DNA of 64,000 nucleotides from the NCBI RefSeq assembly GCF_023008405.1, contig NZ_CP095376.1, positions 1,450,001 to 1,514,000 of the forward strand, read 5' to 3'. This document shows, one piece after another, positions 1 through 8,133 of this stretch. The translations under genes were made by a program, and so were the position numbers. The stretch comes from Amycolatopsis sp. FBCC-B4732. GTDB lineage: Bacteria; Actinomycetota; Actinomycetes; Mycobacteriales; Pseudonocardiaceae. The notes beneath the pieces were generated by a model. The model worked only from the letters and a program-made list of their open reading frames with translations. It ran no database searches and was not told the DNA's origin. Every line of letters begins with the position of its first letter. The first letter of the stretch is position 1.

Positions 1-3000
1 GCCGGGCTGAGCGTCGCCTTCGACGCCTCCTGCGAAGAGATGTGGCTGGCCTGGCGCCACGGCGCCTGCCTGGTCCCGGCACCGCGCGCGCTGGTCCGCA
101 CCGGCGTCGATCTCGGCCCGTGGCTGGTCGCGCAGCGGATCACCGTCGTCTCGACCGTGCCGACGCTGGCCGCGCTGTGGCCCGCCGACGCGCTCGAAGA
201 CGTCCGCCTCCTCATCTTCGGCGGCGAAGCCTGCCCGCCGGAGCTGGCCGAGCGCGTCGCCGTCGAAGGCCGCGAAGTCTGGAACACCTACGGCCCCACC
301 GAGGCCACCGTCGTCGCCTGCGCCGCGCAGCTGACCGGCGAGGGCCCGGTCCGGATCGGCCTGCCGCTCTCGGGCTGGCAGCTCGCCGTCGTCAACGACG
401 AGGGGCAGCCGGTCGCCATGGGCGAGACCGGTGAGCTGGTCATCGGCGGGGTCGGCCTGGCCCGCTACCTCGACGCCGAGAAGGACGCGGAGAAGTTCGC
501 GCCGCTGCCGTCGCTGGGCTGGCAGCGCGCCTACCGCTCCGGCGACATGGTCCGCGCGGAAGAAGAAGGCCTGCTGTTCCTCGGTCGGCTCGACGAGCAG
601 GTCAAGCTCGGCGGCCGCCGCATCGAGCTGGGCGAGGTCGACGCCGCGCTGCAGGCCCTGCCGGGCGTGCAGGGCGCGGCCGCCGCGATCCGCCGCACCA
701 AGGCCGGCAACCAGGTCCTCGTCGGGTACGTCGTGCCCGCGGCGGGGGTCCCGTTCGACCTGGACGTGTCCGCGACCCGGCTGCGCGAGCACCTGCCCGC
801 CGCGCTGGTGCCGCTGCTCGCCGTCGTCGACGACCTGCCGACCCGCACCTCCGGCAAGGTCGACCGCGCCGCGCTCCCGTGGCCGTTGTCCACTGTGGAC
901 GCGACCGGGCTGTCGCCGACCGAGACCTGGCTCGCCGAAGGCTGGGCCGAGATCCTCGGCGTGTCCGTCGACGACCCGAAGGCCGACTTCTTCACCCACG
1001 GCGGCGGCAGCCTGACCGCCGCGCAGGTGGTCGCGCGCATCCGCACCCGGCACCCGCAGGTGTCGGTCGCCGACGTCTACGCCCACCCCAAGCTGGGCGC
1101 GCTGGCCGCGATGCTGGACGCGCTGAGCGGCCAGGCCACCGAACGCCGGGACATCGCGCCGACCCCGCGTCGCGCCGGGGTGATCCAGACGCTGCTGACG
1201 GTCCCGCTGATGGGTCTCGTCGGGCTGCGCTGGGCGACGCTCGCCGCCGCGCTGTCGAACGTCCTGGCGCTGCTGGGGTTCGCCTGGGCGCCGACGCTGA
1301 ACTGGGCGTGGCTCGGCCTGGCCTGGGTGGTGCTGTTCAGCCCGGCCGGCCGGATCGCGATCGCCGCCGGCGGTGCGCGTGTCCTGCTCTCGGGCGTGCG
1401 CCCCGGGACGTACCCGCGCGGTGGCAGTGTCCACTTGCGACTGTGGACGGCCGAGAAGCTCGCCGAGTTCTCCGGCGCGGACAGCGTCGCGGGCGCGTCG
1501 TGGATGACGACGTACGCGAAGGCGCTCGGTGCGCGGATCGGCAAGGACGTCGACCTGCACTCGCCGCCGCCGGTCACCGGATTCCTCAAGCTGGGCCGCG
1601 GTGCGGCGATCGAACCCGAGGTCGACCTGACCGGCCACTGGGTCGACGGCGACCGCGTGCACATCGGCAAGGTCCGCGTCGGCGCGGAAGCCCGCATCGG
1701 CGCGCGCAGCACGCTGTTCCCGGGCGTCCGCATCGGCAAGGGCGCGGAGATCGCGGCCGGCTCGACCGTCCGCGGCGCCGTCCCGGCCGGGCAGCGCTGG
1801 GCCGGCTCGCCCGCCGCGCGCGTGGCCAAGGACGAGCGCGACGCGCTGAAGTGGCCGTCGAGCCGTCCCCCGCGGTCGCACTTCTGGGCCACCGTCTACG
1901 GCGCGACTTCGTTGCTGCTCGGGTTCCTGCCCGGCATCGCCGCGCTGGCCGGGGTCGCCGTGCTCGGCTCCGCGATCGCCGGTGCGCCGACGCTGCTCGA
2001 CGCGTTCACCCGCGCGCTGGTCTTCGTGCCGGTCGCGACGCTGGCGTACTTCGGCGCGTACATGCTGCTGGTGCTCGTCGGTGTCCGGTCGCTGAGCATC
2101 GGCATGGTCGAGGGCTACCACCCGGTGCACGGCCGCGTCGCGTGGCAGGTCTGGGCCACCGAACGCCTGATGAGCATGGCCCGCGAAGGCCTGTTCCCGC
2201 TGTACGCCAGCCTGTTCACGCCGGTCTGGCTGCGGCTGCTGGGCGCGAAGGTGGGCCGCAACGTCGAGGCGTCGACCGTCCTGGCGCTGCCGAAGATGAC
2301 CCAGGTCGACAGCGGCGCGTTCCTGGCCGACGACACGATGGTCGCCACCTACGAGCTCGGCCACGGCTGGCTGCACGTCGCCCCGGCGCGGATCGGCAAG
2401 CAGGCGTTCCTCGGCAACTCGGGGATGACCGCGCCCGGCCGTTCGGTGCCGAAGCGTGGACTCGTGGGTGTGCTGTCCTCGACGCCCCTGAAGGCGAAGA
2501 AGGGCTCGTCGTACCTCGGGATGCCGCCGCTGCCGGTTCGCCGCGCGATCGGTGCCGCCGACACGAGCCGCACCTACACCCCGGCGCTGCACCTGAAGGC
2601 GGCGCGGGCGCTGGTCGAGCTGTGCCGGATCATCCCGGTCATGTGCGGGGTCGCGCTGACCGTTTCGGTCGCCTTCGGGCTGCTGTGGGCGGCGACAGCG
2701 TTCGGCTTCGGCGTCGCGCTGCTGCTGGCCGGGCCCGCCCTGCTGGCCGCCGGTGTCGTCGCGGCGCTGACCGCGACGGCGATGAAGTGGCTGCTGGTCG
2801 GGAAGTTCCGCGAGATCGACCACCCGCTGTGGAGCTCCTTCGTCTGGCGCAACGAGCTGGCCGACACCTTCGTCGAGGCCCTCGCGGTGCCGTGGCTGAT
2901 CGGCTCGATCGGCGGCACCCCGCTGCTGTCGGCGTGGCTGCGCACGATGGGCGTCAAGATCGGCCGCGGCGTCTGGCTCGAGACGTACTGGCTGCCCGAG

Positions 3001-3267
3001 GCCGACCTCGTGGCGCTGGGCGACGGCGCGACGATCAACCGCGGCTGCGTCGTGCAGACGCACCTGTTCCACGACCGGATCATGAGCATGTCGCGGGTGG
3101 CGCTCGGCGAGGGCGCGACGCTCGGCCCGCACGGCATCGTGCTGCCGGGCGCCGGCATCGGCGCGCGCACCACGGTCGGCCCGGGCTCGCTGGTGACCCG
3201 CGGCGACGAGGTGCCCGCCGACACGCGCTGGCTGGGCAACCCGATCTCCGCGTGGACGGGTAAGTAG
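1..3267 (+). CDS. Pls/PosA-type non-ribosomal peptide synthetase (5' truncated by window)
   Basis: The frame is open from base 1, so the true start lies upstream; about 1088 residues are visible. In order they show the back half of an adenylation domain (YGPTE near residue 97, YRSGD, GRLDEQVKLGGRRIE, RTSGKVDR), a carrier-protein site (HGGGSLTA, phosphopantetheinyl serine), then a C-terminal half alternating hydrophobic transmembrane segments with hexapeptide-repeat (left-handed beta-helix) blocks. There is no classical condensation or thioesterase domain. This A-T-membrane/LbH order is that of epsilon-poly-lysine synthetase-like enzymes, which join one amino acid or a small acyl group at the membrane. 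The substrate cannot be read because the main specificity-code residues lie upstream. Confidence 0.88.
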   Translation, partial: AGLSVAFDASCEEMWLAWRHGACLVPAPRALVRTGVDLGPWLVAQRITVVSTVPTLAALWPADALEDVRLLIFGGEACPPELAERVAVEGREVWNTYGPTEATVVACAAQLTGEGPVRIGLPLSGWQLAVVNDEGQPVAMGETGELVIGGVGLARYLDAEKDAEKFAPLPSLGWQRAYRSGDMVRAEEEGLLFLGRLDEQVKLGGRRIELGEVDAALQALPGVQGAAAAIRRTKAGNQVLVGYVVPAAGVPFDLDVSATRLREHLPAALVPLLAVVDDLPTRTSGKVDRAALPWPLSTVDATGLSPTETWLAEGWAEILGVSVDDPKADFFTHGGGSLTAAQVVARIRTRHPQVSVADVYAHPKLGALAAMLDALSGQATERRDIAPTPRRAGVIQTLLTVPLMGLVGLRWATLAAALSNVLALLGFAWAPTLNWAWLGLAWVVLFSPAGRIAIAAGGARVLLSGVRPGTYPRGGSVHLRLWTAEKLAEFSGADSVAGASWMTTYAKALGARIGKDVDLHSPPPVTGFLKLGRGAAIEPEVDLTGHWVDGDRVHIGKVRVGAEARIGARSTLFPGVRIGKGAEIAAGSTVRGAVPAGQRWAGSPAARVAKDERDALKWPSSRPPRSHFWATVYGATSLLLGFLPGIAALAGVAVLGSAIAGAPTLLDAFTRALVFVPVATLAYFGAYMLLVLVGVRSLSIGMVEGYHPVHGRVAWQVWATERLMSMAREGLFPLYASLFTPVWLRLLGAKVGRNVEASTVLALPKMTQVDSGAFLADDTMVATYELGHGWLHVAPARIGKQAFLGNSGMTAPGRSVPKRGLVGVLSSTPLKAKKGSSYLGMPPLPVRRAIGAADTSRTYTPALHLKAARALVELCRIIPVMCGVALTVSVAFGLLWAATAFGFGVALLLAGPALLAAGVVAALTATAMKWLLVGKFREIDHPLWSSFVWRNELADTFVEALAVPWLIGSIGGTPLLSAWLRTMGVKIGRGVWLETYWLPEADLVALGDGATINRGCVVQTHLFHDRIMSMSRVALGEGATLGPHGIVLPGAGIGARTTVGPGSLVTRGDEVPADTRWLGNPISAWTGK

Positions 3268-3357
3268 AAGGTCACGAAGTACCCACCTGGCTCGCCGGAC
3301 TCACCCGCCCGTGCGAGCCTGGTTTGGTACGTCGGTACGAGGAAAGGTTCGGCACGG

Positions 3358-4770
3358 GTGATTTCGAAGGCTCCGGCTCCCGCACCCGGGGCGGACACCT
3401 CGGGGGACCCCTACCTCCCCGCCCACGGCAACGGTGGATACCGGGTCCGGCACTACGACCTCACGCTCGACTACAAGGTCGCGCCGAACCGGCTGTCGGC
3501 TTCGGCCGTGATCACCGCCGAGGCGACGCAGGCGCTTTCCCGCGCCAGCTTCGACTTCGGCGAGTTCCGGATCAACCGGGTGCTGGTCGACGGGCGGCCC
3601 GCGAAGTACGTGAAGCGCGGGGTGAAGCTGCACGTCAAGCCGGCGAAGCCGATCGCGGTGGGTGCCGCGTTCACCGTCGAGGTCCACTACGTCGGCAACC
3701 CGCGTCCGGTGGGCAGCCGCTGGGGTGACGTCGGCTGGGACGAGCTGACCGACGGCGCGCTGGTGGCGAGCCAGCCGGTCGGCGCGCCGTCGTGGTTCCC
3801 CTGCAACGACCACCCGTCGGACAAGGCGTCGTACCGGGTGAGCGTGACGACGGCGTCGCCGTACCTGGTCGCGGTCACCGGCACCCTCGTCGAGCGGACC
3901 ACGTCGGCCAGCACGACGAGGTGGGTGTTCGACCGGCCGGAGCCGACGGCGACGTACCTGATGAGCGTGCAGGTCGGCCGCTACGACGACCTCGAGCTGA
4001 CCGGCCGCGGCTGGTTCCCGCACACGGGCGTGGGCCTGCGCCGGCTGAGCCTCGGCTTCGGGCGCGCGAGCGGGCAGGTCGAGACGGTCTTCGAGACCGT
4101 GCCGCAGCGGGCCGCCGTGCCACCGCGGCTGCGCCGGGCGTTCGACCGCGACTTCGGGCGGCAGGGCCGGATGATGGAGTTCCTGCAGCGGCTCTTCGGG
4201 CCGTACCCCTTCCACGAGTACGTCATCGTCGTCACCGACGACGACCTCGACGACCCGATCGAGGCGCAGGGCATGGCGATCTTCGGCGCCAACCACGTCG
4301 ACGGCCGCCGCACCTTCGAGCGGCTCGTGCTGCACGAGCTGTCGCACCAGTGGTTCGGCAACAGCCTGACGGTGGCGGACTGGCGGCACATCTGGCTGAA
4401 CGAGGGTTTCGCGACCTACGCCGAGTGGCTGTGGTCGGAGGAGTCCGGCGGCCCGTCCGCGCAGGCACTGGCCCGCGACTGGCACGCACGCGTGAAGCTC
4501 AAGCCGGCCGACGTCCGCATCGCCGACCCGGGCGTGTCGCGCATGTTCGACGAGCGCGTCTACAAGCGCGGTGCTCTGACCCTGCACGCCCTGCGAGCGG
4601 AGATCGGCGACCCGGCGTTCTTCGCGATGCTGAAGGCGTGGGCGGTCGAGCACCGGCACGGGCTGGTGACGACGGGCCAGTTCGTGACGACGGCGGAGGC
4701 GTACGCGGGCCGCCCGTTGACGGCGTTCTTCACCCGCTGGCTGGAATCGACGGCGCTGCCGCCGCTTTAG
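3358..4770 (+). CDS. M1 family zinc aminopeptidase
   Basis: A 470-residue gluzincin. The zinc motif HELSHQWFGN sits near residue 326, and the third ligand glutamate is in WLNEGFATYAEW about 23 residues later. The exopeptidase loop, normally GAMEN, reads as an IEAQGMAIFG segment. No signal peptide is visible, so it is probably cytoplasmic. The GTG start has AGGAAAGG 12 bases upstream; no better start exists. It is about half the length of full M1 enzymes and lacks the long C-terminal helical domain, like other short actinobacterial M1 peptidases. It follows the Pls-like gene after 90 bases and overlaps the next, convergent gene by 4 bases. Confidence 0.9.
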   Translation: MISKAPAPAPGADTSGDPYLPAHGNGGYRVRHYDLTLDYKVAPNRLSASAVITAEATQALSRASFDFGEFRINRVLVDGRPAKYVKRGVKLHVKPAKPIAVGAAFTVEVHYVGNPRPVGSRWGDVGWDELTDGALVASQPVGAPSWFPCNDHPSDKASYRVSVTTASPYLVAVTGTLVERTTSASTTRWVFDRPEPTATYLMSVQVGRYDDLELTGRGWFPHTGVGLRRLSLGFGRASGQVETVFETVPQRAAVPPRLRRAFDRDFGRQGRMMEFLQRLFGPYPFHEYVIVVTDDDLDDPIEAQGMAIFGANHVDGRRTFERLVLHELSHQWFGNSLTVADWRHIWLNEGFATYAEWLWSEESGGPSAQALARDWHARVKLKPADVRIADPGVSRMFDERVYKRGALTLHALRAEIGDPAFFAMLKAWAVEHRHGLVTTGQFVTTAEAYAGRPLTAFFTRWLESTALPPL

Positions 4771-5645
4771 GTCTCGCAGCCGAAGACCGACCGGCAGACC
4801 GGGCAGCGGGCCCGTACCGAGCGGCCGACCGGCAGCCGGGTGCCGTGGCCGCAGGCGGGACAGGCGAACGCGACCTTGGCGCCGTCGAAGCGGTAGTCCG
4901 CGGCCGGCCGGTGGTGGTCGCGGTCCTGCCGGTAGCGCGCCCGGGCCGCGCGGCTCGCGCCGGACAGCGGGGGACGCGCGTAGTCCGCCAGCGCGCGGGT
5001 GTGGCCGAGCCGGTACGCCTCCGCCGCGGGGCCCGGGAACGGCCGGACCTCCTCGCCGAACGCCAGCGCCCGCTTCGCCGGCACGTACCCCATTTCCGGC
5101 GGCGACAGGTACCCGACCCGGGACGTCGTCCGGCGGCGGGTGTAGCGCCCCTGCGTGACGTCGACGCGGTACGCCGCCAGCATCGGCCGGCCGAGGCCCA
5201 GGTAGAGCGTTGCCGTGTCGGTCAGGATTTCGTGGCGGGCGAGGTCGGCGTGGCGGAGCCCGTGGCGGTGCAGGAAGACGTGCGTCACCTCGTGCGCCAG
5301 CACCGCCGGGATGTCGCGCGGGTCGTCCTGGTAGCGCGCGCTGAGGGTGACGAAGTACTCCGGGCCCGGCCCCAGTTCGACCTCGCCGACGTGCCCGCCG
5401 AGCGCGCTGAAGCCGACGATCACCCGGGCGTCGCCGATGCCGAGGTGGCGGGCCATCGCCGCCGCGACCCGCTGGGCGCCGGTGAGCGGGTCGCGTTCCG
5501 CGGGCAGGGGCGGCAGCGTGCCGAACGCCTTGACCGCCGGCCCGGACAGCTTCGCGTAGAGCTCGGCGATCGAGTCCGCCACGACGCCCAGCCGGTCGAA
5601 CGTTCCCGCCGGCGGCACCGGCCCGGGCCACCGGAGGAAGGCCAT
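4767..5645 (-). CDS. HExxH metalloprotease-like protein with C-terminal zinc ribbon
   Basis: A 292-residue protein of no family I can name. Near residue 120 it has LAHEVTHVFLH followed by HEILTDTATLYLGLG, the pattern of a metzincin or gluzincin active site with a downstream acidic ligand. The last 35 residues hold two CxxC pairs (CPACGHG and CPVCRSVFGC), a probable zinc ribbon. No signal peptide or membrane segment is seen. It converges with the M1 peptidase (4-base overlap). The domain arrangement suggests a cytoplasmic zinc-dependent peptidase; the substrate is unknown. Confidence 0.6.
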   Translation of the reverse strand: MAFLRWPGPVPPAGTFDRLGVVADSIAELYAKLSGPAVKAFGTLPPLPAERDPLTGAQRVAAAMARHLGIGDARVIVGFSALGGHVGEVELGPGPEYFVTLSARYQDDPRDIPAVLAHEVTHVFLHRHGLRHADLARHEILTDTATLYLGLGRPMLAAYRVDVTQGRYTRRRTTSRVGYLSPPEMGYVPAKRALAFGEEVRPFPGPAAEAYRLGHTRALADYARPPLSGASRAARARYRQDRDHHRPAADYRFDGAKVAFACPACGHGTRLPVGRSVRARCPVCRSVFGCET

Positions 5646-5815
5646 ACCGGCCAGACGTCCGAGCTGGGGTCAGAGTTCCCGGCGCGACAATTCATCGGAT
5701 GTATGTGCCGCTTTACGGGTGAACTTCTCTGGCGTTTTGGGTGTCCTTCTGCAAGTATGACCGGACGCCGCCGCTTGAACTCGCCGAAACGTAGTATGAA
5801 TTCGGAGGATGCTTC
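5646..5815. promoter_or_regulatory. Divergent intergenic region upstream of the GH95-like pair
   Basis: This 170-base divergent gap holds the promoters for the glycosidases (rightward) and the metalloprotease (leftward). It is less GC-rich than its surroundings. A TAGTAT element at 5792-5797 could be a -10 box; no well-spaced -35 is evident (TTGAAC at 5775-5780 is only 11 bases away). GGAGGA at 5804-5809 is the ribosome binding site for the gene starting at 5816. Confidence 0.35.
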
Positions 5816-8107
5816 ATGGACTCAGTGTCCCGGCGGACGGTGCTCCGTGCTGCCTCGGTCGCGGCCGGGGCCGCGGCCTTCGGTGGTCTGTGGGCCCGGG
5901 CCGCGCCGCCCGCGGTGGCCGCCGCGAACCCGCACCGCGAGGTCGCCGCCGATGCGCGCATGGTCTGGAAGCGGCTGCCGAAGAACTGGCAGGAAGGCCC
6001 GTTCCTGGCCAACGGCTACCTCGGCGCGCAGGTCTACGCCGGCCAGGCACCGCAGGTGCTCAAGGTGATGCTGAGCCACACCCAGGTGCAGGACCAGCGC
6101 ATCCAGTGGGAGGCCGGCATCGGCCTGTCCCGGCTGCCGATCGGCTACCTCACGCTCACCTTCGCCGGCGCGATCACCGCCGTCGACTGGACGCTCGACC
6201 TCTACAACGCCGAGCTGGGCGGCACCATCACCACGACGCAGGGCTCGATCGCCTTCTCCGCCGTCGTGCACAACGACCTCGGCGTGCTGCTCGTCTCGAT
6301 GACGCCGAGCGCGGGCGAAGCCGGTGCGGCGTGGGCGTTCCAGCCGCTGGAGTCCGCGACGACGCGAACCGTCCGCAAGCCGCCCGAGTACGTCGCGAAC
6401 CCCGCGCCCGAGGTCGCGAACGGGTACTGCGCGCAGCCGATGCTCGCCGGGGGCGGGTACACGACGGCGTGGCGGGAACGCGCGATCGGGGCCCGCCGGC
6501 TCCTCGCCGCGACCGTCGCCTACAGCTTCCCCGGCACCAACCACACCGCGACCGCGCTCGACAGCGTCCGGAAAGCGCTTGCCCTGAACCCGGACTTCCT
6601 GCTCGCGCGCCACCGCCGCTGGTGGAACGACTACCACCGGCGCAGCTTCGTTTCGGTGCCGGACAAGCAGGTGCAGCGGTTCTACTGGATCCAGCTGTAC
6701 AAGATCGCGGCCGCCACCCGCGCGGACGGCCCCGTCGTCTCGGAGTGGGGCCCGTGGTTCCCCGAGGTCGGCAACAGCTGGACCGCGGTCTGGTGGAACC
6801 TCAACGTCCAGGTCACGTACCCGATCGTCAACAGCAGCAACCACCCCGAACTCGACGCCGTCACCGAAACCTTCCGGCGTGACCACGCCAACCTCGAGGC
6901 GTCCGTGCCCCCCGCGTACCGCGACGGCGAAACCTACGCGCTTTCGCACCCGGGGGACTGGCGGCTGCGCCCCGGCGGCACGCGCTCGGTCGGCGTCCCC
7001 GGGACGACGTCCAAGACCGACCAGACCGGCAACCTGTTGTGGGGACTGCACAACGTCTGGCTGGCCTACCGTCACCACATGGACCGGAGCGTGCTGCGCG
7101 ACGTCCTGTACCCGACGCTGGCGAAGGCGCTGAACTTCTACCGCCACTTCCTGGTCACCGGCCCGGACGGCTTCCTGCACCTGCCGCTGACCCGGTCGCC
7201 GGAGTACGCCGACGCCCCCGACTGCACCTACGACCTGTCGCTGATCCGGTGGGCCGCCCGCACCCTCGTCGACACGGCCCGGATCCTGCGCCTGAACGAG
7301 CCGCGCGTGCCGGCCTGGCAGGAGATCGGCGCGAAGCTCGTGCCGTACCACGAAGATCCCGCGAACGGCGTGCTGATCGGCGACGGCGTCCCGCTGGCCG
7401 CGTCGCACCGGCACTTCTCCCACCTGCTGTGGCTGTACCCGTTGCGGGAGAAGGTCTGGGACAACCCCGCCGACCGCGACCTCATGACCCGCACCTTCGA
7501 CCACTGGGTCGCTGACCAGTCCGCCTGGCACGGCTACAGCTACGCGTCCGCGTCTTCGATGAAGTCCGTGATGGACGCACCCGAAGAAGCGTTGCGGTAC
7601 TTGAAGTTCTTCCTCGACCGGAACGTCGTCGCGGACACCGAGCTGACCGCGAACACGATGTACCGCGAAGGTTCGAACTTCGCCGTCGAAAGCCCGATCA
7701 CGGCCGCGCAGTCCCTGGTGGACATGGTGCTGCAAGGATCCGGTGACGTGCTCAAGGTCTTCCCGTCGGTGTCGGCGGCCTGGCGGGACGCCTCGATTTC
7801 GGGCCTGCGCGCGGAAGGCGCGTTCCTCGTGGACGCCTCCCGCCGCGCGGGCACCACGGAGTTCGTCCGCGTGCGCAGTGAAGCCGGGGAACCCCTGGTC
7901 CTCCAGCACGGCATCGCCGGGGACGTCGACGTCCGCGACGAGCACGGCCGGCACCTGCCGTGGCGCGCCACCGGCCCGGGCCGGATCTCGATCGGGCTGC
8001 GGCGCGGCGGCACCGCCGTCGTCGCACCCCGGGGCACGCGGCCGGACTTCGCGCCGCGAGACGTTCCCGCGCTCGGTGCGGCACCCGCGTGGGGCCTGCC
8101 GGACTGA
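5816..8107 (+). CDS. Tat-exported GH95-like glycoside hydrolase (copy 1)
   Basis: 763 residues. The N terminus has a twin-arginine signal (SRRTVLRAAS, then an Ala-rich hydrophobic stretch to about residue 37). The mature part has the FLANGYLGAQVYAG, YWIQLYKIA, TWWNLNVQ-like and SHRHFSHLL segments and the C-terminal GDVLKVFPSVSAAWRDASISGLRAEGAF-type beta domain of GH95-like (alpha/alpha)6 glycosidases. GH95 enzymes include alpha-L-fucosidases and alpha-L-galactosidases; the actual substrate is not readable. A strong GGAGGA precedes the ATG. It is followed after 26 bases by a paralogue and the two are probably cotranscribed. Confidence 0.75.
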   Translation: MDSVSRRTVLRAASVAAGAAAFGGLWARAAPPAVAAANPHREVAADARMVWKRLPKNWQEGPFLANGYLGAQVYAGQAPQVLKVMLSHTQVQDQRIQWEAGIGLSRLPIGYLTLTFAGAITAVDWTLDLYNAELGGTITTTQGSIAFSAVVHNDLGVLLVSMTPSAGEAGAAWAFQPLESATTRTVRKPPEYVANPAPEVANGYCAQPMLAGGGYTTAWRERAIGARRLLAATVAYSFPGTNHTATALDSVRKALALNPDFLLARHRRWWNDYHRRSFVSVPDKQVQRFYWIQLYKIAAATRADGPVVSEWGPWFPEVGNSWTAVWWNLNVQVTYPIVNSSNHPELDAVTETFRRDHANLEASVPPAYRDGETYALSHPGDWRLRPGGTRSVGVPGTTSKTDQTGNLLWGLHNVWLAYRHHMDRSVLRDVLYPTLAKALNFYRHFLVTGPDGFLHLPLTRSPEYADAPDCTYDLSLIRWAARTLVDTARILRLNEPRVPAWQEIGAKLVPYHEDPANGVLIGDGVPLAASHRHFSHLLWLYPLREKVWDNPADRDLMTRTFDHWVADQSAWHGYSYASASSMKSVMDAPEEALRYLKFFLDRNVVADTELTANTMYREGSNFAVESPITAAQSLVDMVLQGSGDVLKVFPSVSAAWRDASISGLRAEGAFLVDASRRAGTTEFVRVRSEAGEPLVLQHGIAGDVDVRDEHGRHLPWRATGPGRISIGLRRGGTAVVAPRGTRPDFAPRDVPALGAAPAWGLPD

Positions 8108-8133
8108 CACCCCGCTTCGACGAGGAGGCCGGA

